A stretch of DNA of 64,000 bases from Rhodanobacter panaciterrae (lineage in GTDB: Bacteria > Pseudomonadota > Gammaproteobacteria > Xanthomonadales > Rhodanobacteraceae), in the NCBI RefSeq assembly GCF_014651895.1, contig NZ_BMXT01000001.1, positions 1,736,001 to 1,800,000 of the forward strand, given 5' to 3'. The notes beneath the pieces were generated by a model. The model made no database searches, was not told the DNA's origin, and saw nothing but the letters and a program-made list of their open reading frames with translations. Numbering within the stretch: position 1 is the stretch's first letter; each line of letters opens with the position of its first letter. The position numbers and the translations under genes were made by a program. Below are positions 14,340 to 23,240 of the stretch, in pieces.

Positions 14340-15005
14340 TCAACCCTGCTTGATCATGGCCTGCAGCACGACCACGGCGCGATCTCCCTTGGCGGGATCG
14401 CCGCTGCGGGCGGTGACGCGGTAATAGATGTTGGTGATGGAGCCGCCGTTGACACCGTAGTTGTGCGAATTGGCGCTCTGGTTGAAGCCGGTATTGGCAC
14501 CCGGGTCCTGAAAATTGCCCATGTTCTCGATCACGTATTGCGGCTGACCTGTCGCCAGCGTTCCTGCAGTGTATTGACTGGTGGCTAGGGTCTTGATGCT
14601 GCCCGCAGGTAAGTTAGGGTCGTCGAACGGATTGGTCAGGCAGACCACGCTGGCGGACTGGCAATTGCGGGCCACGGAACCAGGGCTAGTGGGTATGCTT
14701 GCCGCTGCTGCGCGCATCGCCGCCTCGGCGTTCTGGAAGGCGATCTGCCGGTCGTACATGTTGGCAGCCATCTTCTGCTGCATGATGGTGCCACGCACGG
14801 CAGCAAGGCCGACCAAGGTGATCACCACCAGCAGGATCAGTGCCACCACTAACGCGACACCACGCTGACCTGCACGTGCCGGCAAACTGCGCTGACATGG
14901 CGCGCGGCCCAGGCAAGTGTGGACAGCGTCGAGATCGGATATCGCGTCCACAGCAACACCTTTGGCTACGGAAAGGTTTGAAGCGGAGAAGTGGTTCATT
15001 GTCAT
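14340..15005 (-). CDS. pilX: Minor pilin PilX-like
   Basis: A 221-residue PilX-type minor pilin. The hydrophobic helix follows AGQRG|VALVVALILLVVITLVG, then the RGTIMQQ and YDRQIAFQNAEAAM motifs characteristic of PilX. As is usual in PilX, there is no Glu5 after the cleavage glycine. PilX helps set pilus tip composition and assembly with PilV, PilW and PilY1. The ATG at 15005 overlaps the pilW stop (ATGA), favouring it over the ATG at 14999. This implies a 49-residue leader, much longer than typical. Confidence 0.88.
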   Translation of the reverse strand: MTMNHFSASNLSVAKGVAVDAISDLDAVHTCLGRAPCQRSLPARAGQRGVALVVALILLVVITLVGLAAVRGTIMQQKMAANMYDRQIAFQNAEAAMRAAAASIPTSPGSVARNCQSASVVCLTNPFDDPNLPAGSIKTLATSQYTAGTLATGQPQYVIENMGNFQDPGANTGFNQSANSHNYGVNGGSITNIYYRVTARSGDPAKGDRAVVVLQAMIKQG

Positions 15006-16051
15006 GGCACCCGGTTGCGTACAGCGGTGGTAGCCGTAAAGTTGCGAGAGATGGCTTTGACGTCGGTGCCGGCACGCTTGTCGACACTTTCCAGCGTGAG
15101 CTTGACCTGCACGGCATCGACGGTGGCCCAGTTGGCGCCCACCGACGCTGCTGTGGCTAAACTGGCAACGCCCGCCTGATGGTAGGAAATGTTCATGCCG
15201 GTAACATCGCGCACCATTTCCTGCGCTGACGCCGTGGGTGTGCCTCCCGAAGTAGCCACACTCACGCGATACAGCGATCTGCCATTCACCGGGTTGACGC
15301 CGATGTACCAGTCCACCGCACCCAACTTGAAAATCTGTGAGTTGGGTCCAAACGAATAACCGTTGCCATTGGTGGTACACACGGTGGGGTAGCCCATGCC
15401 CTTGGAGCAGTTGCCTGGCGATGTGCTGCCACCGGTGTTGTGTACGACCGTAACGTTGCTGTTGTTGTAGCTGGTGATCTGGACGATGGTGGCATGATCG
15501 GGGTCGCACACGATGATCACGTCACCCGTCTGCAGATCCGAAGTCGTGTCGTTGAGCTTGAAATTCGCGGCGGTCGAACTGGGCGTGGCCGCTACGCTCA
15601 AACCCGTATCGGCAGCACCGATCAATTGCAGTGAATCCGTGCCACTCACCTGGTTTCCTGCCGCCGTCCCGACGGTCAATGCAGGGTCGGCCGTGGTGCC
15701 GCTGCCATAACCGCGCACGGCATTGCTCCAATCGTTCCACCACGCGGCACCACTGGGATTCACCACGTTGGCGACGCGTCCGTTGTTATTGCAACCGGTA
15801 AGCCCCGCATCACGGATGTCGCGCGCCATCATCTCGAACGCGATGCGTGAGCCATCTTGCACATCGCTCAGTGCCTGATTGGTGCGATAAGAGCGCTGGT
15901 TGGCCAGGAACACGCTGACCACGCCGCCGATGACGATCAGGCCGAGCAGCATCGCGACCATCAATTCGATCAGAGTGAAACCAGCCGATGGCAACGATCG
16001 CTGAAACGGATGTCGAGCCATACCGCAGCGAGTGATAGTGCGCTTGCTCAT
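15002..16051 (-). CDS. pilW: Minor pilin PilW-like
   Basis: A 349-residue PilW with prepilin site [20 protein letters not shown] (leader 24 residues), Glu5 present, then SVFLANQRSYRTNQALSDVQDGSRIAFEMMARDIRDAG, the conserved post-helix block of PilW. PilW is a large minor pilin that joins PilV and PilX beneath PilY1 at the pilus tip. The start at 16051 overlaps the pilV stop by four bases, and the stop overlaps the pilX start in the same way. Confidence 0.92.
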   Translation of the reverse strand: MSKRTITRCGMARHPFQRSLPSAGFTLIELMVAMLLGLIVIGGVVSVFLANQRSYRTNQALSDVQDGSRIAFEMMARDIRDAGLTGCNNNGRVANVVNPSGAAWWNDWSNAVRGYGSGTTADPALTVGTAAGNQVSGTDSLQLIGAADTGLSVAATPSSTAANFKLNDTTSDLQTGDVIIVCDPDHATIVQITSYNNSNVTVVHNTGGSTSPGNCSKGMGYPTVCTTNGNGYSFGPNSQIFKLGAVDWYIGVNPVNGRSLYRVSVATSGGTPTASAQEMVRDVTGMNISYHQAGVASLATAASVGANWATVDAVQVKLTLESVDKRAGTDVKAISRNFTATTAVRNRVP

Positions 16052-16515
16052 AGGATGGCCTTGGTGATGATTTGCTGACTGCTGGAGCTAGCCGCCCCCG
16101 CCCCCGCCCGACTGTCGTCGAAGGTGATTGTGACGGTACATTCACCGGAGCCGGAGCAACTGATGACACCCGTCGTGCTGGCCGTCGCACCAAGATCATG
16201 ACCGAGCTGGGCGCACCACTGGGTAAGCTGGGCATTTGCCAACGTGCCGGTTCCCGTGGGGCAGGCGTTGGCTGTGACGGTGCCGTTGTAACTGGCGCTC
16301 TTGGCGCTGACGAGATCCGCACGCATCGCATCCAGGATCGAATAGCTGTCGATCGTGGCCATGCTGCGCGCCATCGCACTGTTGTTCGTTGACATCGACA
16401 TCGCCTGCAACGCGGCGATGCCAAGGAAAGCGATGGAAAGCACCAGCACGGCGACCAATACCTCAATAAGGCCGACGCCAGACTGGGTAGATGCAGGAAT
16501 TGCTCGGTTCATCAT
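16048..16515 (-). CDS. pilV: Minor pilin PilV-like
   Basis: A 155-residue PilV with a short leader ending TQSG|VGLIEVLVAVLVLSIAFLGIAALQ, Glu5 present, then a TNNSAMARSMATIDSYSILDAMRAD stretch typical of PilV. I place the start at the ATG at 16515, which overlaps the fimT stop by ATGA; a TTG two codons earlier is also in frame. Its 13-residue leader is the only one in this operon of ordinary length. Confidence 0.9.
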   Translation of the reverse strand: MMNRAIPASTQSGVGLIEVLVAVLVLSIAFLGIAALQAMSMSTNNSAMARSMATIDSYSILDAMRADLVSAKSASYNGTVTANACPTGTGTLANAQLTQWCAQLGHDLGATASTTGVISCSGSGECTVTITFDDSRAGAGAASSSSQQIITKAIL

Positions 16516-17198
16516 GGGCAAGCTCCCGAGCTTTGGGCGGTTGCAAGGATCGAACCGGCTGTCATCATGATCTTGCGATGATTGTTGGTGCTCATCTGGC
16601 TGGTGCAGATGTCCGCAACCGCGCCCAGACTGCTGCTGTCGTAAGGAGTTGTGCTGCCGACCGCATACGCCAACCCCTGCCCGTTGAAGCGCAGCGCCTG
16701 CACATTACCCTTCAGCTGAATCGGTGTGGCAATACCCGGCGTGCCGGCAAGCACCGTCGCCGCCGACGCTGGGGAGCCACCCAGGAGCACATAGACCGCT
16801 CCGGTCTGCGTGCCGCACCGTGTGCCAAGCGTATCGCTGGTATTGACACTGGCCGAGTTACTGCACAGCTGAGTACTGGCATTGCGCTTGACAGCTTCCA
16901 TCCGCGCGGAGTTGATCGCAAGGACGAGATCGTTGGACGTGGTGGTGAGCTTGTTGGAAAGCATGATCGTCTTGAAGCTCGGCACGGCAATCATGATCAG
17001 CACCACAGCGATGGTGACGGTGATCATTAGCTCAACTAGGGTGAAGCCACGGACATGCCGCCGCACCATCGTCTGCGTCATCTGTTCATGCCGTGATTGG
17101 TCGACCGCAAACGGCGTGCGCGCAAACGGGCGCCTGCCGACGCTTGCCTGCTGTTCTTCAACCAGCGAGACAGCTCGCTGACGCGACGAGACCTGCAT
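16512..17198 (-). CDS. fimT: Pseudopilin FimT/GspH-like minor pilin
   Basis: A 228-residue FimT/FimU-type minor pilin (GspH domain) with the site HVRG|FTLVELMITVTIAVVLIMIAVPSF. The ATG at 17198 has a strong GGGAGAA ribosome-binding site about 6 bases upstream, giving a 51-residue leader; an internal Met at leader position 40 (MTQTMVRR) is a conventional-length alternative with no clear ribosome-binding site. It is the first gene of the operon fimT-pilV-pilW-pilX-pilY1-pilE, so control of its upstream region probably governs the whole pilus-tip set. Confidence 0.9.
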   Translation of the reverse strand: MQVSSRQRAVSLVEEQQASVGRRPFARTPFAVDQSRHEQMTQTMVRRHVRGFTLVELMITVTIAVVLIMIAVPSFKTIMLSNKLTTTSNDLVLAINSARMEAVKRNASTQLCSNSASVNTSDTLGTRCGTQTGAVYVLLGGSPASAATVLAGTPGIATPIQLKGNVQALRFNGQGLAYAVGSTTPYDSSSLGAVADICTSQMSTNNHRKIMMTAGSILATAQSSGACP

Positions 17199-17311
17199 GG
17201 AATTCTCCCTGATACCCCTACATGCACTGTACTCAACCGACCTGCCTCGATCAGCCCCCAACCGACGGGCGGTAGAAATTGCCCGACAAGCGGCTAGCTT
17301 CGACGAAAAAG

Positions 17312-17327
17312 GGTGATTGAGGTCACG
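17312..17327. promoter_or_regulatory. CRP/Vfr/Clp-like palindromic operator
   Basis: GGTGATTGAGGTCACG contains the perfect CRP-family half-sites GTGA and TCAC separated by six bases. It lies about 115 bases upstream of the fimT start in the intergenic region. In relatives the CRP homologues Vfr and Clp control type IV pili and virulence genes, so this is a plausible activator site for the minor-pilin operon. I could not find a convincing promoter to anchor it to. Confidence 0.5.
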
Positions 17328-17425
17328 CGTGGACGCATAGACCAGACTTACGCCGGCCCCGAACGAGGAACCGTATCTTGTTGGCAAAGGTTCGCGGTGG
17401 CGCGCAGGCCGTCCAGGGAATCCCG

Positions 17426-17456
17426 AAAAAACAAAGGCCCGCGTTGGCGGGCCTTT
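17426..17456 (-). terminator. Intrinsic terminator after tRNA-Thr
   Basis: A perfect 10-bp stem (AAAGGCCCGC with GCGGGCCTTT) and a four-base loop, followed on the minus strand by G and six T residues. It lies 6 bases after the tRNA 3' end and separates the ispH/tRNA transcript from the pilin operon. Confidence 0.9.
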
Positions 17457-17462
17457 GAAGTC

Positions 17463-17538
17463 TGGTGCCGGAAATAGGAATCGAACCTACGACCTACGCA
17501 TTACGAATGCGCCGCTCTACCAACTGAGCTATTCCGGC
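17463..17538 (-). tRNA. tRNA-Thr (anticodon CGT)
   Basis: A 76-nt tRNA reading from 17538, with acceptor stem GCCGGAA/TTCCGGC, discriminator A and an encoded CCA. The D-arm begins TAGCTCAGTTGGTAGAGC and the T-arm has GGTTCGATTCC. The anticodon loop TTCGTAA carries CGT, reading the ACG threonine codon. It sits 54 bases downstream of ispH on the same strand and may be processed from the ispH transcript or have its own promoter inside the ispH 3' end. Confidence 0.97.
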
Positions 17539-17592
17539 AAAGAGCCGCAGATTTTACGGTGCGGGGCCTGATGGCGCAAGCACACAACCGCC

Positions 17593-18555
17593 TCAGAAGC
17601 TGGCCGAAGTGCCGCCACCGACGACACGCAGCTCTTTCGGCAACGCGAAGGTGATGTTTTCCGGCTCACCATCGAGCTCGCGCACGTCACCGGCGCCCCA
17701 CGACTGCAGGCGGGCGATCACGTCGCGCACCAGCTTTTCGGGAGCCGAGGCACCGGCGGTGAGGCCGATGCGTTTGACTCCACCGAGCCAGCTGCGCTCG
17801 ATGTGCTCGGCGCCGTCGATCAGGAACGAGCGCACGCCCTGCTTCTCGGCCAACTCGCGCAGGCGGTTGGAATTGGAGCTGTTAACCGAGCCGACGACCA
17901 GCATCAGATCAACGGCATCGGCGAGCCGGCGTACGGCGTCCTGACGATTCTGCGTGGCGTAGCAGATGTCGTCCTTGCGCGGGCCTTCGATGTCGGAAAA
18001 CTTGTTGCGCAAGGCTTCGATGATTGCCTTGGTGTCGTCCACCGACAGCGTGGTCTGGGTGACGTAGGACAGCAGGTGCGGAAACTTTGGCGTGAGCTTT
18101 TCCACGCACTCCAGCGATTCGACCAGCAGGATCTCGCCGGCGTTGTCCGGATTCCACTGCCCCATGGTGCCTTCGACTTCCGGATGACCGGCATGGCCGA
18201 TCAACACCACACTGCGCCCGATGCGGCCAAGCCGCGCCACTTCCATATGCACCTTGGTGACCAGCGGGCAAGTGGCATCGAATACTTTCAGGTGCCGTTG
18301 CTCGGCTTCCTCACGCACAGCCTGCGACACGCCGTGCGCGCTGAAGATCACCGTGGCGCCATCCGGCACTTCATGCAACTCCTCGACGAAGACCGCGCCA
18401 TCGGCGCGCAACTTGTCGACCACATAACGGTTATGCACCACCTCGTGCCGCACGTAGATCGGTGCGCCGTATGATTCCAGCGCGCGCTCGACGATCGCGA
18501 TGGCGCGATCGACGCCAGCGCAGAAACCACGGGGATTGGCGAGCAGGATGTCCAT
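17593..18555 (-). CDS. ispH: 4-hydroxy-3-methylbut-2-enyl diphosphate reductase
   Basis: A 320-residue IspH (LytB), the [4Fe-4S] enzyme of the last step of the MEP isoprenoid pathway, making IPP and DMAPP. Three conserved cysteine blocks are present: NPRGFCAGV at the N-terminus, [12 protein letters not shown] mid-protein and [13 protein letters not shown]. Active-site [13 protein letters not shown] and the C-terminal [13 protein letters not shown] are also seen. Length is normal. It follows lspA by 60 bases; the fkpB peptidyl-prolyl isomerase that lies between them in pseudomonads is absent. Confidence 0.98.
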   Translation of the reverse strand: MDILLANPRGFCAGVDRAIAIVERALESYGAPIYVRHEVVHNRYVVDKLRADGAVFVEELHEVPDGATVIFSAHGVSQAVREEAEQRHLKVFDATCPLVTKVHMEVARLGRIGRSVVLIGHAGHPEVEGTMGQWNPDNAGEILLVESLECVEKLTPKFPHLLSYVTQTTLSVDDTKAIIEALRNKFSDIEGPRKDDICYATQNRQDAVRRLADAVDLMLVVGSVNSSNSNRLRELAEKQGVRSFLIDGAEHIERSWLGGVKRIGLTAGASAPEKLVRDVIARLQSWGAGDVRELDGEPENITFALPKELRVVGGGTSASF

Positions 18556-18615
18556 GATGTCTCGGGTGCGTCGAACCCTGTGGAAGCGGTTACATGGGCT
18601 TGAATGACCCGCGAA

Positions 18616-19116
18616 TTATCGCACGCTGTCCGCCGGCTTGCCGGCAAACAGGCCGAAGGCGATCAGCAGCACGGCCCCGACCGTGATGCCGCAATCGGCG
18701 AGGTTGAACACCGGGTAGCTCCACTGGCGGAAGTACACGTGGATGAAATCGGTGACCTGCGCCGCATGCAGGCGGTCGATCAGGTTGCCGATGGCGCCGC
18801 CGACGATCAACCCCAACGGCAACGCGGTACGCCAGTCACGCCGCGGTGTACGTGCCAGCCACCCCACCAGCACCGCGCTGATCACCAGCGCCAGCAGCAC
18901 GAAGAACCAGCGTTGCCAGCCAGCGCCATCGGCCAGAAAGCTGAAAGCGGCACCACTGTTGAACGCCAGCGTCCAGTTCAGAAAACCGGGAATCACCGGA
19001 TGCGGCACGCCGATCGGCTGCAATGCCTGCACTGCCCACCATTTGCTGAGCTGGTCGAGCGCGATGACGACGGCGGACAGCCACAGCCAGGGGAGTGCGT
19101 TGGGTTTGGTGGTCAT
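18616..19116 (-). CDS. lspA: Lipoprotein signal peptidase (signal peptidase II)
   Basis: A 166-residue integral membrane aspartyl protease that cleaves prolipoprotein signal peptides. Four transmembrane segments can be read, with the conserved DQLSKWW, FNSGAAFSFL, GGAIGNLIDR and FNLADCGITVG motifs; the Asp residues in the last two are the catalytic pair. It is downstream of ileS in the conserved murJ-ribF-ileS-lspA-ispH order, separated from ileS by a 155-base gap holding a palindromic repeat. Confidence 0.98.
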   Translation of the reverse strand: MTTKPNALPWLWLSAVVIALDQLSKWWAVQALQPIGVPHPVIPGFLNWTLAFNSGAAFSFLADGAGWQRWFFVLLALVISAVLVGWLARTPRRDWRTALPLGLIVGGAIGNLIDRLHAAQVTDFIHVYFRQWSYPVFNLADCGITVGAVLLIAFGLFAGKPADSVR

Positions 19117-19151
19117 GGGCCGTGGGGACTCAGTGATAGAGGATTCTTCGA

Positions 19152-19263
19152 CTCCTCCCCCTGCGAGCAGGGGAGGCTGGGAGAGGTTCGCTCTTGACCT
19201 TGGGAGATCAGATCAAGAGTCTACCCCTCCCCAACCCTCCCCTGCTTTGCAGGAGAGGGAGCG
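19152..19263. repeat. ~110-bp palindromic intergenic repeat, family A copy 1
   Basis: Two inverted REP-like hairpins face each other: CCCCTGCGAGCAGGGG on one side and CCCCTGCTTTGCAGGAG on the other. CT/GA-rich flanks and an inner inverted pair CTCTTGA...TCAAGAG join them. It lies in the ileS-lspA gap. Related copies are at 25429-25531 and 42244-42358. The structure resembles a BIME, two REPs in opposite orientation. Confidence 0.85.
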
Positions 19264-19271
19264 CATCAAGG

Positions 19272-22133
19272 TCAGAACCAGCGACGATCCTCGCCCGTGC
19301 CTTCGATATTGCTGATGCAGCGGCCGCACAGCTCGGGATGTTCGACATGTCGGCCGACATCGTCGCGACGATGCCAGCAGCGCACGCATTTCGCGGCCTC
19401 GCTGACACTGGCGGACACCCACACTTCAGCACCATCCAGCTCCACTTTCACCGCACTGTCCGGACGCGGCGTCAACGACACAAGGTCGAGATCGGAAGTG
19501 ATGAAGAAAAAGCGCAGTTCCTCCGCAGCCACGGTGTAACGCGACTGCGTGGCAGCGGAGGCATGGATCACCAGCTTCGCTTCCAGTGCCGCACCGATCT
19601 GCTCGGCCTTGCGCATGCCTTCGAGCACGCGCGAAGCGCTGTCGCGGATCGCCAGCAGGTCGGCCCAGTAGCGCCGCTGTTCCGGCGAGCCTTGTACAGC
19701 AGCCAGTCCGTCGTACCAGGTCTCAAACAGCACGCTGTCGTCACGCTGACCCGGCAGCTGCTGCCAGATCTCCTCGGCGGTGAAACTCAGCACGGGCGCC
19801 AGCCAGCGCACCAGCGCCTCAACGATGCGGTACATCGCGCTCTGCGCGCTGCGGCGGCCGCGGCTGTCGGTCGGCATGGTGTACAGCCGATCCTTGGTGA
19901 TATCCAGATACAGCGCGCCCAGCTCGTTGGTGCAGAAATTCTGGATGCGCGCCACCACTTCCGGAAAGTCATAACGCTCGTACGCGGCCAGCACGGCCTG
20001 CTGCACGTCGTACGCCTGCTGGATCGCCCACTGGTCCAGCAGCAGGCTTTCTTCGACCGGCACCAGGTGCTTGGCCGGGTCGAAGCCGTCCAGATTGCCG
20101 AGCAGGAATTTCGCGGTATTGCGAATGCGCCGGTAGGTGTCGGAGACCCGCTTGAGGATCTCGTCGGAAACCGTCATCTCGTTGCGGTAGTCCGCCGAGG
20201 CCACCCACATGCGCAGCACGTCGGCGCCCAGCGTATCCATCACCTTCTGCGGCGCGACCACGTTGCCCAGCGACTTGGACATCTTGCGGCCGTTCGCATC
20301 GACCGCGAAACCGTGCGTGAGCACCTCGTCGTAAGGCGCACGGCCGTGGATTGCCGACGAGGTCAGCAAGGACGACTGGAACCAGCCGCGATGCTGGTCG
20401 GAACCTTCCAGGTACATCACCTTGTAATGCGACGCGGGCCCTTGCTGCAGTTCCTGGCGCTGGCCGATCACCGCGAAATGGGTGACGCCGGAATCGAACC
20501 AGACGTCCAACACATCGGTGACTTTCTCGTAATCGTTCGCCTGGTCGCCGAGCAACTCGGCCGGATCCAGCGTGAACCACGCATCGACGCCGCCCTGCTC
20601 CACTTTCTTCGCGACCTGCTCCAGCAGCGCCACGGAATCCGGATGCCGCTCCTGCGTGGCCTTGTGCACGAACAGCGCGATCGGTACGCCCCAAGTGCGC
20701 TGACGCGAGATGCACCAGTCCGGGCGTCCGGCGATCATGCCGGCGATGCGCTCCTCGCCCCAGCTTGGCACCCAGCGCACGCTCTTGATCGAGGTGAGTG
20801 CGGTCTCGCGCAGCGACGCCTGCTCCATCGAGATGAACCACTGCGGCGTGGTGCGGTAGATCACCGGCGTCTTGTGGCGCCAGCAATTCGGGTAGCTGTG
20901 TTCGATCTTCGCGAACGCGAGCAGCACGCCGCGCTGGCGCAACAGGTCGACGATCGCGTCGTTGGCCTTCCAGATATGCATGCCACCCAGCTCGAGCGGG
21001 TCGGCAGCCGGTGTGTCAGCACGATAGGTGCCACGCGGTTCGATGTAGTTGAGCAGGCCGATGCCGTACTCGCGCGCCACCACGAAATCCTCGACGCCGT
21101 GGTCGGGCGAGGTGTGCACGGCGCCAGTACCGTCCTCGGCACTGACGTGCTCGCCAAGGATCACCGGCACTTCGCGTGGGTAGAACGGGTGGTGCAGCTT
21201 CAGGCCTTCCATCGCCTTGCCCGACGCATGACCAAGCACGCTCGCCTGCTCCATGCCATAACGTTGCGTCGCCTTGTCGGCCAGAGCGCCGGCAATCACC
21301 AGCAGCACGCGCTTGCCGTCGCGTTGCGGGCCCTCGATCAGTGCGTATTCCAGCTCGGCGCCCAGCGATACCGCTTGGCTTTCCGGCAGTGTCCACGGCG
21401 TGGTGGTCCAGATCGGAATGGCGACGATCGCATCGCCGGCGTCCACACCGAATTTCGCCGCCAGCGCCTTCGCGTCGACTGCGTCGTAGGCCACATCGAC
21501 CGCGGGCGAGACCTTGTCGCCGTACTCGATCTCCGCTTCGGCCAGCGCCGAAGCACAGTCGAAGCACCAGTACACCGGCTTGGCGCCGCGCACCACATGA
21601 CCGTTCGACACGATGCGTGCCAGCGCACGCAGCATGTCGGCCTCGTAGCTGAAATCCATCGTGCGGTACGGCTTTTGCCAGTCGCCGAGCACGCCGAGCC
21701 GCTTGAAGTCGGTGCGCTGGGTATCGACCTGCTCGGCCGCGTACTCGCGGCACTTCTGCCGGAACGCGGCGGCATCGAGCTTGTCGCCCGGCTTGCCGAA
21801 CTTCTTTTCCACCGCGATCTCGATCGGCAGGCCGTGGCAGTCCCAGCCCGGCACATACGGTGCGCGATGGCCGGCCAGCAGCTTGGACTTGACCACCATG
21901 TCCTTGAGGATCTTGTTGACCGCATGGCCGATATGGATCGAGCCATTCGCGTACGGCGGGCCGTCATGTAGCACGAACACGCTGTCGCGATGAGCGGTCT
22001 TCTGCTGGATCTGCGCATAGCGATCGACCCGCTCCCACTCGGCCAGCCAGCCCGGCTCGCGCTTCGGCAAATCGCCGCGCATCGGAAAGTCCGTCTGCGG
22101 CAGGTTGATCGTGCTCTTGTAATCGTGGGTCAT
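19272..22133 (-). CDS. ileS: Isoleucyl-tRNA synthetase
   Basis: A 953-residue class I aminoacyl-tRNA synthetase charging tRNA-Ile. It shows the HIGH motif ([10 protein letters not shown]) near residue 68, WDCHGLPIE, the editing domain, and KMSKSLGN. At the C-terminus is a zinc-binding set [12 protein letters not shown]...ELCGRCISN of the bacterial zinc-containing type. Length is typical. It is flanked by ribF upstream and lspA downstream. A huge open frame on the opposite strand is a GC-content shadow. Confidence 0.98.
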   Translation of the reverse strand: MTHDYKSTINLPQTDFPMRGDLPKREPGWLAEWERVDRYAQIQQKTAHRDSVFVLHDGPPYANGSIHIGHAVNKILKDMVVKSKLLAGHRAPYVPGWDCHGLPIEIAVEKKFGKPGDKLDAAAFRQKCREYAAEQVDTQRTDFKRLGVLGDWQKPYRTMDFSYEADMLRALARIVSNGHVVRGAKPVYWCFDCASALAEAEIEYGDKVSPAVDVAYDAVDAKALAAKFGVDAGDAIVAIPIWTTTPWTLPESQAVSLGAELEYALIEGPQRDGKRVLLVIAGALADKATQRYGMEQASVLGHASGKAMEGLKLHHPFYPREVPVILGEHVSAEDGTGAVHTSPDHGVEDFVVAREYGIGLLNYIEPRGTYRADTPAADPLELGGMHIWKANDAIVDLLRQRGVLLAFAKIEHSYPNCWRHKTPVIYRTTPQWFISMEQASLRETALTSIKSVRWVPSWGEERIAGMIAGRPDWCISRQRTWGVPIALFVHKATQERHPDSVALLEQVAKKVEQGGVDAWFTLDPAELLGDQANDYEKVTDVLDVWFDSGVTHFAVIGQRQELQQGPASHYKVMYLEGSDQHRGWFQSSLLTSSAIHGRAPYDEVLTHGFAVDANGRKMSKSLGNVVAPQKVMDTLGADVLRMWVASADYRNEMTVSDEILKRVSDTYRRIRNTAKFLLGNLDGFDPAKHLVPVEESLLLDQWAIQQAYDVQQAVLAAYERYDFPEVVARIQNFCTNELGALYLDITKDRLYTMPTDSRGRRSAQSAMYRIVEALVRWLAPVLSFTAEEIWQQLPGQRDDSVLFETWYDGLAAVQGSPEQRRYWADLLAIRDSASRVLEGMRKAEQIGAALEAKLVIHASAATQSRYTVAAEELRFFFITSDLDLVSLTPRPDSAVKVELDGAEVWVSASVSEAAKCVRCWHRRDDVGRHVEHPELCGRCISNIEGTGEDRRWF

Positions 22134-22225
22134 TGCGTGGATGCCATCACTGAAGTGTTGCCGTCCGCCAGCGAGCGAACAAAGAGTTCAAAGTTAAACG
22201 ATACGTGCGTCTGCCGGAAGCCGGC

Positions 22226-23179
22226 TCACGCTTCGACCAGTCGCGGATTCATCCCCAGCAGCTCGCGCGCCATGCGCGAGTCCAGCGCCATCTGCGCCTT
22301 GAGCGGCTCCAGCCCGTCGAACTTCTGCTCGTCGCGCAGCTTGGCGACGAACTCCACTGCCATGCGCTGGCCGTACAGGTCGCCGTCGAAATCGAACAGG
22401 TGTACTTCCAGCAACGGCTCGCTGACCTGATTCACGGTCGGACGCACGCCGAGGCTGGCCACACCAGGCCAACTGCATTCGCCCTCGCCCAGCCCCACGC
22501 GCACTGCGAAGATGCCGTGCACCGGGCTGACCCGCTGCTGCAGGTGGATGTTGGCGGTGGGATAACCGAGCGTGCGGCCGAGCTGGTTGCCGTATTCGAC
22601 CTTGCCGTCGATCACGAAGGGCCGCCCCAGCAGCGGTTCGGCGTCGGAAAATTCACCGGCGGCCAGCAATGCACGTACGCGGCTGGCCGAGACACGTGCC
22701 CCATCTAGCTGCACCGGCGGCATCGTGCAGGCGGCAAAACCGAGCTGCGCGCCCATTTGCTCCAGCAGCGCCACATCGCCAGCGCGCTTGTGGCCGAAAC
22801 GGAAATCACCGCCTACCCATACTTCGCGTGCGGCCAGCCGTTCGACCAGCACGCGCCGCACGAAATCCTCGGCCGACATCGCCGTCAGCGCCTGATTGAA
22901 GCGCAGCAGCAAGGTGTGTTCCATGCCCGCGGCGGCGAAGCCGCGCAGCTTTTCGCGCACGCTGGACAGACGCGGCACCGGTTCGGTGGAAAAGAAGGAG
23001 CGCGGCAGCGGCTCGAAGCTCACCACCACCGGGCGACAGCCCAGCGCCTGCGCGCGCTCATGCACCTGCGCCAGCAGCGCCTGATGCCCGCGATGCAGGC
23101 CATCGAACGCACCGACCGCAATCACACTGCCGCGCGGCGCCAGACAAGGGCCCGCAACATCCCTGGAAAGTCTCATCAT
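22226..23179 (-). CDS. ribF: Bifunctional riboflavin kinase / FAD synthetase
   Basis: A 317-residue RibF that phosphorylates riboflavin to FMN and adenylylates FMN to FAD. The N-terminal nucleotidyltransferase has VGAFDGLHRGHQALL. The C-terminal riboflavin kinase domain has VEYGNQLGRTLGYPTANIHL and VNQVSEPLLEVHLFDFDGDLYGQ. The start is the ATG at 23179 (or the adjacent ATG at 23176); a longer in-frame extension lacks family similarity. It lies between murJ and ileS, all on the minus strand. Confidence 0.95.
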   Translation of the reverse strand: MMRLSRDVAGPCLAPRGSVIAVGAFDGLHRGHQALLAQVHERAQALGCRPVVVSFEPLPRSFFSTEPVPRLSSVREKLRGFAAAGMEHTLLLRFNQALTAMSAEDFVRRVLVERLAAREVWVGGDFRFGHKRAGDVALLEQMGAQLGFAACTMPPVQLDGARVSASRVRALLAAGEFSDAEPLLGRPFVIDGKVEYGNQLGRTLGYPTANIHLQQRVSPVHGIFAVRVGLGEGECSWPGVASLGVRPTVNQVSEPLLEVHLFDFDGDLYGQRMAVEFVAKLRDEQKFDGLEPLKAQMALDSRMARELLGMNPRLVEA

Positions 23180-23240
23180 GAGGTGAGTATAACGGGCGCC
23201 GCTGCGGCACCAAGCGCGTACGGGCGACACATCGACAGCA

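Noticed and set aside
17199..17311. A sigma70 promoter directly before fimT (TTGAGT with TATCAG)
   Set aside because: The -10 would lie only 10 bases before the ATG, overlapping the ribosome-binding region, so it cannot drive a normal leader.
19194..21971. A 925-codon open frame on the plus strand opposite ileS
   Set aside because: It is antisense to a clear isoleucyl-tRNA synthetase. Long antisense frames are expected in GC-rich genes, and the translation shows no recognisable domain and the His/Arg-rich composition of a shadow frame.
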